The notes below the pieces were generated by a model. It saw nothing but the letters and a program-made list of their open reading frames with translations. It had not been told where the DNA came from and searched no databases. This document shows positions 1-11,370 of a stretch of DNA of 64,000 bases, piece by piece. Source of the stretch: Gambelia wislizenii (lineage: Eukaryota; Chordata; Lepidosauria; Squamata; Crotaphytidae); the NCBI GenBank assembly GCA_030847615.1, contig JAUMIR010000004.1, forward strand, positions 81,251,001-81,315,000, read 5' to 3'. Position numbers and translations under genes: made by a program. Within the stretch, counting starts at the first letter, position 1. Each line of letters begins with the position of its first letter.

Positions 1-875
1 TGGTTTTATGAATTGGCTGTTGTGCAGTTTACTACCAAGTGGGAAAAACTCCAGTCTGCTTAGAAACAGAACAATACTTTCCCCTGCTAAATTGATTAGC
101 TCATGCCCATTTCTCCCCTAAGGATTGTCAACAAATCCAACACATCCAATAATCTTGTTGTCGTCTCTTTGGATTTGCAGAGCCATTAATTTTTTGAGAG
201 AAAAACACCTTCCAATGCAAGATTTAAAAAAACAGGAGTCAATTAAAACCATTCTATTGAACAAATGAAGCAGGGAAAAAAAGCAGTATCTGTTGCCCTA
301 CTGAGTAGACATATATACTTAATTTATTCCAATTAGTTGTGCCATTGCACTCCAGTGGGAATTGATACAGAGGTCATATATGTAGCCATGCTCTTAATCT
401 TAGTTTGTATCTCCATTTCTTGGGAAATGGTGGTGGTGCTATCTCTTTATTTGCTGTTGGACAGTGATCCAGACTCTTGAGTATCTTTGGCCAAAGAATG
501 GAAGACTTCAAAAGAAAAGACAGTGCTAGATTTGAGAAATGGGGAAGATGATTTATTTCTTTATCCCACATAATAATAACTCTTTTCTGAATCATATTCA
601 TATGTAGTTAAAATAAAACCATCCATACCCAGGGTAAGACTTCAGCAGGCTTGAGGGATCTACTAAAGTTTTTAGAAGTAGACTTTTTTTTAAAAAAAGA
701 AAAACACACATAAACCCCAAAATATATCAGTGAGGACTAAGTGAGCATCTAGCCATGGAATCTTGGCTGACTGCTGGAGAGGGGAAACCAAAGGAGAATG
801 AATTGGAGTAAACTAGAAGGTTGTATGGCTGGAATACTGAATGCTGCACATTTTGTAGTAGATGCCGCTTGTTAT
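1..875. other. No recognised gene or repeat
   Basis: AT-rich DNA with short A/T runs. No reading frame shows a familiar domain and no clear transposon end was seen. Confidence 0.6.
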
Positions 876-1110
876 ATAGGTCACCCCCCATCTCCGTGGA
901 GGATATGTTCCCGGACGTGCTGTGGATATATGAAGCCATGGATAATAGCAAACCCTATTGAAATGGATTACTTCCGGCCCAACTTCCAACAGAAGCATAC
1001 CATAGAATCGCACTAGATGACCTAGAAAATGCCTAGAGAGGACCTATTTTTTCCAGACAGAGATAAGTAAAACAGATACCGATCCCATGGATATGGGAAT
1101 TGAGCTGTAT
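876..1110 (+). mobile_element. Tigger-like MITE remnant
   Basis: The order of short blocks (a ccgtggaggatatgttcc-like block, then a GTGGATA block, a CCCTATT block, an AAATGCCTAGAGAGGAC block and a closing ATGGATATGGG block) matches the element at 28253-28476 and the middle of 26820-27107. The ends are too mutated to show a clean TA duplication. The shared internal blocks are seen directly; Tc1/mariner (Tigger) membership is inferred from the intact relatives. Confidence 0.5.
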
Positions 1111-1815
1111 TTATATTCTATGTTTCCTCTAATTGTGTCTTGGCAGTTCACAAACAATATGATTCTTTCTCACCTCTTTTTCCCCACCTCTTTATATTAA
1201 CCCTGTAAATAGGTGAGGTTGAAAGTGACTGTCCTTGGATCATCCAGTGTTCACTGGGATGTGAACACAACTCTATAATTCTGACACTTACAGTTGCTTG
1301 TTTTTTTTAAAGAAATCCAAAGGAGGAAGTTCCATTTCAGCAGTAAGATACAGTATATTTAACTGACTGGCAAACCAGTCCATTCATGAGCATGTTAAGA
1401 TACATGGATGTTAGTCCTGAGGTTCTATTTGATTCATAACTGTCTAGCATCTTGTTGCTGTGCTCTGTGTTTGTTCTGTTAATTGAAGCAACTAATCTGA
1501 GTCAAGAATAGAGCTTGATCTGTTCTTGGAAATCAGCAGCAATTTTGGGAGGAAAAAGACTGCATGGCTACTTTGTAGAGCAAGAAGAAGAAAGGATCCA
1601 GGCCTAGGGGTAGACTCATGTCCCACTTTACAGAAAGCAGTTATCCATTTCATGTGTCCTCTGTTTGAAGGGCAGCCTAACCCAAGCATGAGGACCTTGA
1701 AATTTCCCACAAGCAGTATCTGGGCTCCAGGTTGAGCAGCACATGATACCTGTTCACCATATTCTCCAGTAGGGTGAAATGCATCATAATTCTACTTAAA
1801 TTCAGAGTTTGGAAA
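1111..1815. other. No recognised feature
   Basis: Ordinary AT-rich sequence. Short open frames on both strands around 1492-1735 overlap each other and show no domain. Confidence 0.5.
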
Positions 1816-1915
1816 AGTTACCTTTTGGGCAAGAACTCCCAGAATCCCTAGCCAACATAACCAAACTGATGGGGGGATTCTGATACTTGTACTCCAAAAA
1901 ATGACTTTCCCAAGC
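1816..1915. repeat. Short palindromic MITE-like repeat, diverged
   Basis: Contains the CCCAGAATCCCTAGCCA block and a roughly complementary second half. It resembles the clearer member at 31029-31166, whose ends are well-matched inverted repeats. Diverged copy. Confidence 0.4.
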
Positions 1916-4900
1916 TTTATTTAAATTTTTGTTGTATCTTTGTATCTTTGTATATTTATATATGTCCTATGCAGGACCCAGGACAGGAAATGATAGTATT
2001 TATTTCTAAATTAGCAGGTACAAATTTAAATTGGCATATGTATATTTCATGCAGATAATGGTCCTCTTTTATCATCTGAGTGATGCATCTCCCTTTCTTT
2101 TGGCAATGAATAAGTGGCCGCTCCATCCAGACCTCATAGAGAAACCCTGAGGTTAAGCTAACCCTGCACTAACAGATGAATGTATTGTCACCATCTGTGC
2201 AGTGTGCATGACTAGAAAATGTTGAGAATTCTCCCAGACCACCCCCGCCCCCGGTGTGTTTTTCCATTTAAGGATCTTTAAACTGCCCATCATTACAAAA
2301 TTTGAAGATGGCTTACAGGCAGAACAATAAAAACAACAATTCAAAGTAATGAACAAGGTCAGGAGCCAAGTGAGCTTATTCCTGGAACCAGTAGTTTAGG
2401 AAGAAGAACTTCTTAGCTAAAAGCAAGAAACAAACAAAAGAAATCATACCCTTGGAAAATGGTTTGGCTGCAATACAATATTATTGTTTAGAGCTTCCAC
2501 ATCCAAAACAGAATAGGCAGTGGTGGCACTAGGGACGTGCAGAGAGGCTAAATTGTACCAGGTGACACCGTTGGAGACAGGTGGCACCACCCTTAGTTGA
2601 CACCACAGAGAATAGGCATGATGCCCCATTTCCAGTGAGAGAGGAGCAACAAGAAGCTGTTAATCGTTTGTTTCAAACATTTATAAACCCCCTAACTCCT
2701 CCCCCTTTCCTCTTCTTTCCATCTTATAAATGTTTCATGTGTCACTTTAGAGTGCTGTTCATCTTTTATATTGGTTGTAATAACAAGTTAAATGGATATT
2801 AGAAGACAACACCACATGTGCATTTATAACACAGCACAATCTTTATACCAGCCATGTGTTGTTCCCTATGCAGAGGTACGTTCATCCATATGTGAGGAAG
2901 AAACCCTGAAGGAAACTGACATTATCTTGAGCTAGCCTTGCCATCTACCCACGTGTTGTCACAAGACAAAACAAGCACTTTGGGGCAGAAATTAGATATT
3001 GGCAGAAGGTTGTTCAGACTGAATCAGGAATAAATAAGCACCAGATACTCCAGGGCAAGCCTGTTTATACCAAATCAGGCTCTTGCTTTTAGGTGTCTGC
3101 AAGGCATCTTCTAGAGGTATCAGAATCAGGGGCTGGTTACATAATATCAGAAGTCACAGGGGCACCGGAAATGCCTGCTGGGTGAATCAGTGTTCATCTG
3201 GTTCCATTCTGAAGGCTGCAGGTGTCCAATGTTTCATTCTCCATTCCTATAGCATCACTTTTTGCCATTTCAGCCTGGCGTCTTCCCTGTCTGCACTTAG
3301 TCAAGCAGGTTTGATGTCTTCTGACATGATAAAAATGTCAGCATTGCTCTGAATTAAAGGTCAGATCCTGATGGGTGCATTTCCAAATGCCATCCTTTCC
3401 ATCCTGCAGCCTCCCAGGATGCTGGCATCTACCTGATGTTTTCATCAAGGAACGTAAATGCCTTGACCCTCACAGGGTCATCAGGATGTTAATGGGATGT
3501 ATGAGAGTGTCTGATCTCACATCAACAACAGTACAGCAGGGAAGAATATATTCTGTTAGCTGAGGTCATGATAGCCTGCACTTCTGTTTAGTGGTGTAGT
3601 AATAAATCTTGGAAGTGCACATGCTGTTTATAACAGTCCTCATAGCCAAGACTTCAAGGAGAATCCAAAAATGCAAGCAGCTGTGTTAATTCATACCAAC
3701 ACACCATTTTCAACAGTTTTGATCTCTATCAAGAACAGGGCTTTTGTAAAGCTAATGGGTCTTAATTGCCCAATCAGGATTAAGCCACCCCCAAATACTT
3801 TGCATTGCAAGTAGTAACATTGCTGAGAAAATGCAACCCATCTCCCTAGCTGCTATGAGGATTGCAGCAAAACATAGAGGAAACAGGGAAGTCTAAATTG
3901 GTTGGAAGATGATGTCATCATCCCTGCTAATCCAAACGTTCCACTGTTTGGGTGCTGTAAGTGTGGACTTACTAAATCACTGCTTTGAAGACAGTGGCCA
4001 TGATTTCAGTGGGTTTCAGTGTGCTCTTTGATGGATTATAGCTACTGCTAAGAAGTAAGCCCAGGTGAGGGTTATTTCATACCTTGCTTTTTCCACCATG
4101 GAAAATGAGAAGAATATTTTTCTAAAATGTGTTAACAATAATGTGTGAATGGTCATATTTCATTCCTAGCCAATGCCTTGATTTCCTGACAACACATCAC
4201 AGTACAGTACTTTTTACACATGGCACAGTCTTATCCAACCACAGGTAAGGACACTGGAAGTGCCAATAATTTTAATGGAAAGTTAAGCACATGCCTAACA
4301 AAGTAAGTATCCACTGTTCTACTCTGAAATAAGCCTGGTGATTTCACTGAAATTTACCCCCAGGTAAATTAGGATTACAATCTGAATTTCTCCCATTAAA
4401 GTCCTTATTCTGTTTGGATTGCCTTCCTTAAAGACATGAGCATTACTTTGTTAAAAAGACTAATCTATGAAAAGGCCATGATGAGAAAGAAATGTTAGTG
4501 GAAGAAGCCTATGAAAGAATAGTAATATTTATCGAAATCACTTGACAGAGTATATTACATAATATGATTGAGATCTCATGAGTCCTTTGGGTCCAGGAAT
4601 TACAGATGTAACTGCAGCTTCAGAGAAGGCACCAATCAGGTTTGTTTAAAATCTGTAATATTTACTTTGCAACTACTCCAGCCTCCATGCTGTTTGCAAC
4701 AACCTCCTTTGGTTTTTAGTGACAATTGTGGTGGCTTATTGATGTGTTTCAATAAAATAGTTCAGTTGACAGTGAGACACCTACCCCCAAATCTACTTCC
4801 CTGTCTCTTCATTGTATAGTCTTGGATTAGCAACCATCTCTTAAACCTCACTTGCCCCATCTGTAAAATGGAATGTGTTAGCTGTCTACTTTGCACAGTT

Positions 4901-5135
4901 CTTATGAAGCTGGACAAGGGAAAGGCCATAAATTGGTTTGCAAGTTTATGGTTTATCTAAAAGTTACAAATAGTTAAAATAAATAAATAAACAGAATGTC
5001 AAAGTTTATGCCATTTGGGCTGGCCTAATAAAATGTATTACCACAGTATGGCCTAAATAGCCTTAAGCATCATTCATGTTGTGCAACTTTGGGGTTGCTT
5101 TGTAGCAACAGTTAAAGGTGTGTGTGTGAGTGAGT

Positions 5136-5136
<1 letters not shown>
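1916..5136. other. No recognised gene
   Basis: Three kilobases without a convincing coding exon. At 2540-2605 there is a block with repeated GGTGACACC/GGTGGCACC motifs like that at 60130-60190, probably an old dispersed repeat. A short ATAA run lies near 4978-4992. Nothing else stands out. Confidence 0.5.

Positions 5137-5165
<29 letters not shown>
5137..5165. repeat. (AG)n microsatellite
   Basis: About 14 consecutive AG units. Confidence 0.95.
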
Positions 5166-5170
<5 letters not shown>

Positions 5171-5216
5171 AATTTGCAGGGCTAGTGATGTATCCATGGG
5201 AACATCATGAATGTCT

Positions 5217-5239
5217 ACACACACACACACACACACACA
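5217..5239. repeat. (AC)n microsatellite
   Basis: About 11 consecutive AC units, 50 bases after the AG run. Confidence 0.95.
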
Positions 5240-5943
5240 TATTTTGCAGCATCTTCATGGCAAAAACAAGCTATCCAATTCTCTGGAGCAAGAAGGTCAG
5301 GCTGCTTCATTAGTACTTGCCCAACTGTGTTAAGTGGTACTGGAAATGCAACAAAGCAGGGAGGGTGTTTTTTTGTGAGAAGCCAAGTCAAGTCAATTAT
5401 TCCTGAAAGGGACAAGCTGAGAAAATAACTGTTCACACCTATTAATCCCCTGGTCTTCCCCCTCCAGCGCAGAGTCCGACCCTGTCAAGCAGGGGATACA
5501 GCTCCAGCCTGGGAGCAATGCCAACATGTGTTTTACAGTCACTGCATCAGAGTCAAGCTGTGTTAGGCTCAGAGTAACACCGTGAATTAAGTGTCTGGTC
5601 AGCACAAATTAATGTAACAGCACAGAGTTCGTTTGTGGGCCTGCTGCAGAGAAGCCAGACTGGATCCCTCTTTTGCTTAATGAGAGGATGAAGTGGGTTT
5701 TCTCTGGTACATTAACATTTGCTAGGATGGTATTTGTCATTTCATGCTATTAGCAGTATATCCTACCTCATATTCTTTCCCCCAACATTCACTATCCATT
5801 TTTGCCAGACTTCTTCCTCACCTTCTAAGAGACAGAAAAGGTGAGGTTCCTTTGCAAGGGTGTATGTCTGTGTGTGCCTGTCTCCAAAAGAGAAACATGC
5901 AGAAAGAGTTTTTTTTAAACCTGCATGGTTTGACCAGAGGTAA
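5240..5943. other. No recognised feature
   Basis: Overlapping open frames on both strands at 5207-6103 give no recognisable domain; the plus-strand 119-codon frame runs straight into the transposon at 5944 and is taken as chance. Confidence 0.5.
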
Positions 5944-6173
5944 TACAGTTGTCCCTTCATATTTGTTGGGGTTTGGTTCCAGGAACCCCCCCCCTCCCGG
6001 GATACCAAAATCAAGTCCCATTATATGCAATGGCATAGCAAAACGGTGTCCCTTATATAAGAGGGCAATATCAAGGTTTGCTTTTTGGATTATTATTTTT
6101 TAAAGAATATTTTCAAGCCATGAATACTTAAATCCGTGGATACCAAATCCATTGGTACAGAGGGACAACTGTA
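5944..6173 (+). mobile_element. Tigger-like MITE with TA target duplication
   Basis: Starts TACAGTTGTCCCTT and ends with the reverse complement AGGGACAACTGTA, so it has about 13-bp inverted ends and the TA duplication of Tc1/mariner superfamily insertions. The subterminal block TTGGTTCCAGGAAC followed by GATACCAAAAT is the pattern of Tigger/MER2-type elements (established knowledge). At 230 bp it cannot encode transposase and is non-autonomous. Sister copies lie at 26338-26571 and 30329-30578. Confidence 0.85.
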
Positions 6174-6188
6174 GTGTAGGTGTAGGAT

Positions 6189-6312
6189 ACATGTGGCCTT
6201 CCTGATGTTGTTGGCCTGTAATTCCCACAGAGCATGGAAAAATTAACTTTGGGGACTGTAACTCTCAACAACTGTCCATGTTGGCTGGAGGATTCTGGGA
6301 GTTACAATCCAA
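6189..6312. repeat. Short palindromic MITE-like repeat
   Basis: TGTGGCCTTCCTGATGTTG at the left and a TGGCTGGAGGATTCTGGGAG block on the right match the family seen at 31029-31166. The sequence is diverged and no target duplication is visible. Confidence 0.5.
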
Positions 6313-6552
6313 ATAGTAAAGTCTACAAACTTGGAATTCCCTTTGGTTGTGCTGGTTAGTACCAGTGTTGAGGGATGATGGGGGTTGCAGTCCTCCATCT
6401 GAAGGGCCATGTCTTCCTCATTTCAGCAACAGTGGGAGAAAAGAAATGTCCATGTACACTGATCATTGGTTCTCAATGAGTGGAATGTACCCCACCAGTG
6501 TGATAAAAAAAAAAAGTCAAATTGGGACACAGCACTTTTGAAAGAGTTATTA

Positions 6553-6790
6553 AGAATGTTATTGTAGTTGTTTGCCTTCAAGTTGTTCCTGACTTATGGT
6601 GACCTTAAGGTGAACCTATCACAGGGTTTTCTTGGCAAGATTTGTTCAGAGGACATCTGCACTTGCCTTCCTTTGAGGTTGAGAGTGTGTGACTTGCCCA
6701 AGGTCACTCAGTGGGTTTCCATTGCTGAGCAGGTATTTGAACCCTGGTCTCCAGAGTCATAATCCAACACTCAGACCTCTACACCAGAAT
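6553..6790 (-). mobile_element. Sauria-type SINE (tRNA head, BovB tail)
   Basis: Read on the minus strand it has the tRNA-like head with a box-B-like GGTTCAAATAC block, then the GTGGACCTTGGGCAAGTCAC-like stretch, a cctcaaaggaaggcaa-like block and a tail ending in TGACTTGAAGGCAAACAAC-like sequence. The tail resembles the 3' end of BovB/RTE LINEs, whose machinery mobilises such SINEs. Near full length and mutated. Confidence 0.85.
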
Positions 6791-7448
6791 TTGCTGTCTT
6801 TCAATTTTATGTCTTCATACAAGTGTGATTTGCTGTTATCTTTCTGTTTTACAGTTAATACAGCAGTAAAATTCATACTCAACATTATTACAAATTTACA
6901 CTACTAATTGAATTCTTATTTTTATTTGTGTTTATTCTCACCAATACTGCTGCATTTATTTCTGTCCTTAAAGTTTACCATAAATGATAAATATAGCAAC
7001 AGAATGTCTGTAAACATATACATGCTCTGGGGTGTGTGTGGAAACCCCAGCCTTTTTTTTATCCTTACAGGATCCAAGTTCTTTGACAGAGTGATGGGTG
7101 GAGTGTACAATATGAAAGTATGAGAACTGCCACACAAACTTAAGTGATACTTCTCACAAACAATTTTTCTCATTCTTGAAAACTCTTGTCTCCAGCATTA
7201 GTGAAGGGATCCCTCTCCTTAACTTATCCTCAAACATGCTCCAGTGTAGGTACTGCAGTTTCACAGTAATCCCATAAGATCTTCTTCATACATATGCTAA
7301 ACATGCAAAAAGGATGAGAGCAGGCATGCACTGTTGGTCCTGTGCCTGATGCACACGTCAGTAGTGTCAGGGGATTATAGGACACTCAATCTCCAGCAGA
7401 AGCCAAAAAACCATCCCAGCAGAATCAGTAGCAACCTGTTCCCAAGAA
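6791..7448. other. No recognised feature
   Basis: AT-rich, chance open frames only. Confidence 0.5.
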
Positions 7449-8104
7449 TACAGTTGTCCTTGTACATTCGCGGCTTTGACTTTCGCGGTTTTATGTATTC
7501 GCGGAAATTCCTTCCCCCCCCTCCCCAACACAGCCTCTGAGCATTTAAGGAGGAAAATTTCCTGCACACATACACACACAGGGAAGATCCCAGCAAGCAA
7601 GCAACCCCCACACCAGCCTCTGAGGGTCTAAGGTGAAAGAAAATCGCAGCCCCATGCTGTGAGCACGCAAGCAAAGTCCCCCCTTGCCACTCCCCTCTCT
7701 GTGTCTTAACAAACTGAATTGCTTCTTTAAAACTCACATTTCACCCCATGTCTCCTCATGGCCCAAAGAAAAGCACAGCTGCATGCTTGCCACGCCCTCT
7801 CTGTGTCTCAACAAACAATTTAAAACTCAGCTTCTTTAAAACTCACATTTCGAACTTTTCCTACACACATTCACACACAGGGAAGGTGTAGGTGGCATCT
7901 CCCAGCAACCCAGCCTCTGAGCATTTAAGGAGGAAAGCTTCCTGCTGGCCAAAAGAAAAGCACAGCCCTATACTGTGAGCACACAAGCTTTCCTCCTTAA
8001 ATGCTCAGAAGCTGGGTCGGTTGCTTGCTGGGAGATGCCACCCGCACCTTCCCTGTGTGTGAATGTGTGTAGGAAAGGTTCGAAATGTGAGTTTTAAAAG
8101 AAGC
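7449..8104 (+). mobile_element. Tigger-like left end fused to a long inverted repeat
   Basis: Begins TACAGTTGTCCTTG then an ATTCGCGG block, the same start type as the element at 61864. No matching right TIR is visible. Inside, the unit GCCTCTGAGCATTTAAGGAG occurs at about 7530 and 7911 in direct orientation, and CTTCTTTAAAACTCACATTT at about 7728 and 7831. The second set forms one arm of a long inverted repeat: 7830-7940 pairs with 7985-8104 across a 44-bp spacer, with a few mismatches and small gaps. The whole is best read as a transposon end that has duplicated and folded back. It has no coding capacity. Confidence 0.6.
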
Positions 8105-8117
8105 AATTCAACGATCG

Positions 8118-8271
8118 TGAGTAAAAATCTTCCAAATATGACGGTCAACTGATGGTCAAATCTCCCAGCGGTACTGCAACAGTACCGCTGGGAAGAGGCG
8201 TCATGCGAAACTGACGCCCTCTAGCGCTGCAGCCTCACAACCTGACGAGGCTGCTAGCGTTATTTTTACTT
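8118..8271. repeat. Cluster of three adjacent hairpins inside an outer inverted repeat
   Basis: Hairpin 1: 8163-8176 pairs perfectly with 8180-8193 (14-bp stem, CAA loop). Hairpin 2: GGCGTCA 8197-8203 pairs with TGACGCC 8212-8218. Hairpin 3: GCAGCCTC 8229-8236 pairs with GAGGCTGC 8247-8254. The group is bracketed by AGTAAAAAT (from 8119) and its complement ATTTTTACT near 8262. The GCAGCCTC/GAGGCTGC stem also occurs in each arm of the palindrome at 47696-48048, so the two may be related elements. Function unknown. Confidence 0.65.
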
Positions 8272-8912
8272 TGTCCGAAAAAGTCCCAAGAGTGCTGTGA
8301 CACTGCCTATATAGGCCAACTGAACATGGATGGTGAGAGAGCCACTATAGTGATGTCTGTGCTATGTTTGTTTTCTTGCCCCAGGATGTGAGGAGTTATA
8401 TCTGCAGCAAGTGCAAGCTGGTTGCACTGCTTGAAGAGAAGGAGCAATAGCTCGAGGTCCACATATCTACACTCAAACTTACCAGACAAGGCAGAGCAGA
8501 CTGTTTTGGAGGGGCAATAAAGAGGGGATGATACTAGGCAAGAGGACAATCCATCAAAGAGGACAATCCCCAAACACAGGAGGCGTACATTTGGAAGAAT
8601 GGGACACACAGAACCAGAACTGTGAAGAACCATGCTGTCAGTTCGAAGCTACAGAATTGATTCCAAACTCTCCTCGATCTGCAATTATGGAATACAGGAA
8701 CAGGGACAACAGCCTCATTCCCCAGAGAGCACAGGGTGGCCTCAGAGGATTCTGTGGATGGAAGGGCTCCTTCTTAGAGGAGGAAGAGGAGGGTGGTGGT
8801 GGTGGTGGTAGTCAATTCCTTGCTGAGAGGAACAGATGCAATAATATGCAGGACCGAACAGATACCGTGAGAATTGTACTGTCTTCCAGGGGAAAAGTTG
8901 CATGACATAACA

Positions 8913-9430
8913 AGGCTTGTCTACATGTGGGGCAAAACCTCCAAATGGAGTTCTGCCCACATGCCCCTGCATTCCCCTCAAAGCCCTGAGCATTACAGTA
9001 TTATTTTCCACAAGGACGCAGGGTACCTTCTCTTCACTGTCCCTGCAGAGTTTTGTCCACTGCTGTTGCCACCGCCACCTGAACCATAATTGCCCATCAC
9101 TTCCTTCAAGTACAGTACTTCTGTTGCTTTCTTCAAGTGCCTCTTCCTGAGACAAGATTGTGGGCAGAGGCAGCGCTGCTGAGGCATGGGAAGGTAGAAA
9201 ACCTCCCTTCAGCTGGGAACTGCCTCTGGAGCTTTAAAATTGGTTGTAGTGGTGGCAGCTAAGGCAGCAGATGAAAATACGGAGAAAACGCCAAATCCCA
9301 CATACTCTGCATCTAGGTAAAGTACTCCAAAATGCTGTGACTCTAGCCAATCAACATGTGGCCTGATTGCTGCAGAATCAGGGGCATTCACATGGGGATT
9401 CAGGGTTTTTGATAGTGTAGACAAGCCCAG
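8913..9430. mobile_element. hAT-like TIR element, GGCTTGTCTACA family
   Basis: Left end AAGGCTTGTCTACATG and right end GTGTAGACAAGCCC are inverted copies. It interrupts the CR1 LINE: CR1-like sequence is found on both sides. About 520 bp, no transposase. Other family members are at 21556, 22218, 36191 and 50758. The hAT assignment is inference from size and TIR type; no clean 8-bp target duplication was found. Confidence 0.65.
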
Positions 9431-9469
9431 AGGGGCTGATAAAACATATCAAGCCCAGTGGCTGCTTCC

Positions 9470-9560
9470 ACTCCTTCTGATCCACATGGGAACAAATTAT
9501 ACTGCAAGATATAGCCTTCTGCATATTGCAAAGGACTATGAGGCTCTGGTTAGGAAAGTA
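9470..9560 (+). pseudogene. CR1 ORF1 esterase-domain remnant
   Basis: Translation of the plus strand around 9480-9540 gives LLLIHMGTNYTARYSLLHIA. CR1 ORF1 proteins carry an SGNH-type esterase with a GTND motif; here the aspartate codon has become tyrosine. The frame is short and the flanks carry stops. It is a dead fragment. Confidence 0.6.
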
Positions 9561-9814
9561 ATGACTGTGAGGCACAGGTTATTTCATCACTACTTGTTGG
9601 ATGTAGCCTAGGAAGAGAGGGAACACTGGAATTGAACAACTGGTAGCTGGTGCCATCAGGAAAGAAAAGGCAGGTTCTGTGCTTTTATGAAGATGGTCTT
9701 CTGACAAGAAATCAGTTGTACCTACTATAGACCCCCAGCAAGACTGAAGACTTAGATAAAGCCTTCTTAGAAAGGAGGACCAAACATTTTAAAAGGAGAG
9801 ATATACAGTAGTAG

Positions 9815-10141
9815 TAAAGGGAGAGACTTCAACCATCCTGCTATTTCTTGGAAGTCAAATTCTACCAGGAATGTAAGGTTCAACACATTCCTCACTTGCC
9901 TTGTTGACAATTTCATTGTCCAGAATGTGAAGGCAATGAAAGGATTAACTTAACTATTGTGTTCCTGATTCTAACCAAAAGAGGAGAACTGATCAAAGAA
10001 GTGGAAGTAGTGGGAACCTTGGTTGGGAAGGACCACATCCTCTTGGGATCCAGGGGAAAGTGGAAGCCAAATTTAGTTGGACATGCACTCTGGACTTTAA
10101 GACAGCTGATTTCCGTAAGTTTAAGGAGAAACTGGGTGTGA
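9815..10141 (+). pseudogene. CR1 ORF2 endonuclease C-terminal remnant
   Basis: RDFNHP at 9822-9839 corresponds to the GDFNHP motif of the CR1 endonuclease, with the glycine lost. Downstream come a DNFIVQ-like stretch and, in the frame 9959-10141, LTKRGELIKEVEVVGTL and KDHILL, matching the final catalytic SDH region (the serine is replaced). The frame shifts between these blocks. Partial, inactive. Confidence 0.7.
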
Positions 10142-10270
10142 GAAATGCTTACAGGGAAGGGAGTTCATGATGGAAGGGAGTTTCTTAAAGCAAGATATTA
10201 AGGGCACAATTGCAAACAATTCCAATGAGAAAGAAAAGCAGAAGGGGTCTAAATAAACAAGGAGGGATGT

Positions 10271-10832
10271 GTAAAGATTTGTAGAGTTGGTTCTTCTGGA
10301 CTTCAGCTTCTTGCATTGCCAGCAACATACAGTACTTACTATTTACAGTATTTATAAAAATGCATACATTCCTTGCCCTTTTCATTTTAAATAGACCTGG
10401 AGTAGTTTAAAACACAGTATTGAGGAAAATAAACAGTTTAACACTCTAAGAAATAGCAGACGGGGAAAAACAATTCCTTACACTGATCTCCAGGCAGCCA
10501 GAGAAAATCAACTTGACAGGCCAAATGTCAAAGAAGAGAGGGCTTCATGAGATGTCAAAACCCTTCCAAATAGGGGGCAATGCCTTCTGGCAGGGAGGGC
10601 AAGACTCTTGCTGTCAGATTCAGTTCTGGTGGCCATTGGTCAGGCCTTTGTAAATTTAAGTTCAGATTATTGCAGCATGCTGTACATGCGGCAGTCTTTG
10701 ACAAGAACTTTGAAGACTTGGCTAGCATATAGTGTGCCATCAAAGACTGTTAAATTTTATATATTGCAAGGGGAGCATTGATTGAACAACATCACACTCA
10801 CACCAGTGCACTACTGTCTGTACTTACCGCAT
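10271..10832. other. No recognised feature
   Basis: Nothing recognised apart from low-complexity A/T runs. Confidence 0.5.
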
Positions 10833-11370
10833 AGGAGATTATCACATGGGGTCCAAAAACCCCGTCACTGTTTCGTTACCCCCCTCCCACCTCACTCCCC
10901 GAGCCCCATTCACTTCCTGGAAAGAAAATCCCGGCCATTCTCACAAGAGAATGGTCACATGGGAAATTTAAAAATAAAAGGCAAACTAAAATGTCAAATT
11001 AAAAAAACCAAGCCCCCAAACACCCTTTAAAAATTCCAAGTAACCCAGGGAGAGTTTTAAAAAGGGTGTTACTTACCTCGATGTCCAAATCGAACCCGGA
11101 AGTGTTCTTCAGGAACCTCCCTGTGACCTCACTGTGACGCTGGCATCATGCCAGCAGAACGGGGCTCCTTTTCAAACACCCATGATTCCATGACAGAAAT
11201 GGAATGGATGATTTATTAAAAGCTTAAGTCGTTAATAAGAAGGAGCAGAGGCAGGGGGATGGAAGAGGCACGGAGGCATATCACCACAGGGACATCGTTG
11301 TCTGAAAAGGAAGTCTTTTAATGATCTCCTGTCCCTGTGGTGGGATACTTGGCACATGTGATAATCTCCT
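10833..11370. mobile_element. TIR element with perfect 16-bp ends (TTATCAGAC family)
   Basis: AGGAGATTATCACATG at 10833-10848 is the exact reverse complement of CATGTGATAATCTCCT at 11355-11370. The 538-bp element shares an internal block, roughly aagtaaccCAGGGAG, taaaaagggTG and ACTTACCTxGATGTC (11036-11085), with 37426-38001 and 51484-51905. No open frame of transposase size. The flanks do not show an identical 8-bp duplication, so the superfamily is not settled; hAT is a guess. Confidence 0.75.

Larger units (their letters stand above)
8330..10270 (+). mobile_element. CR1 LINE, decayed, ORF1 to endonuclease region
   Basis: Fragments of CR1 coding sequence appear in order on the plus strand. 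At about 8380-8510 translation gives a cysteine-bearing CSKCKLVALLEEKE block typical of CR1 ORF1. At 9470-9560 it gives an HMGTN..A block like the GTND motif of the CR1 ORF1 esterase domain. At 9815-10141 it gives the C-terminal part of the apurinic-type endonuclease. Stops and frameshifts are frequent and the endonuclease N-terminus is missing, so it has an internal deletion. A TIR transposon at 8913-9430 splits it. The reverse transcriptase is absent; the element fades out after a block resembling the endonuclease-RT linker at about 10150-10270. Confidence 0.75.
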
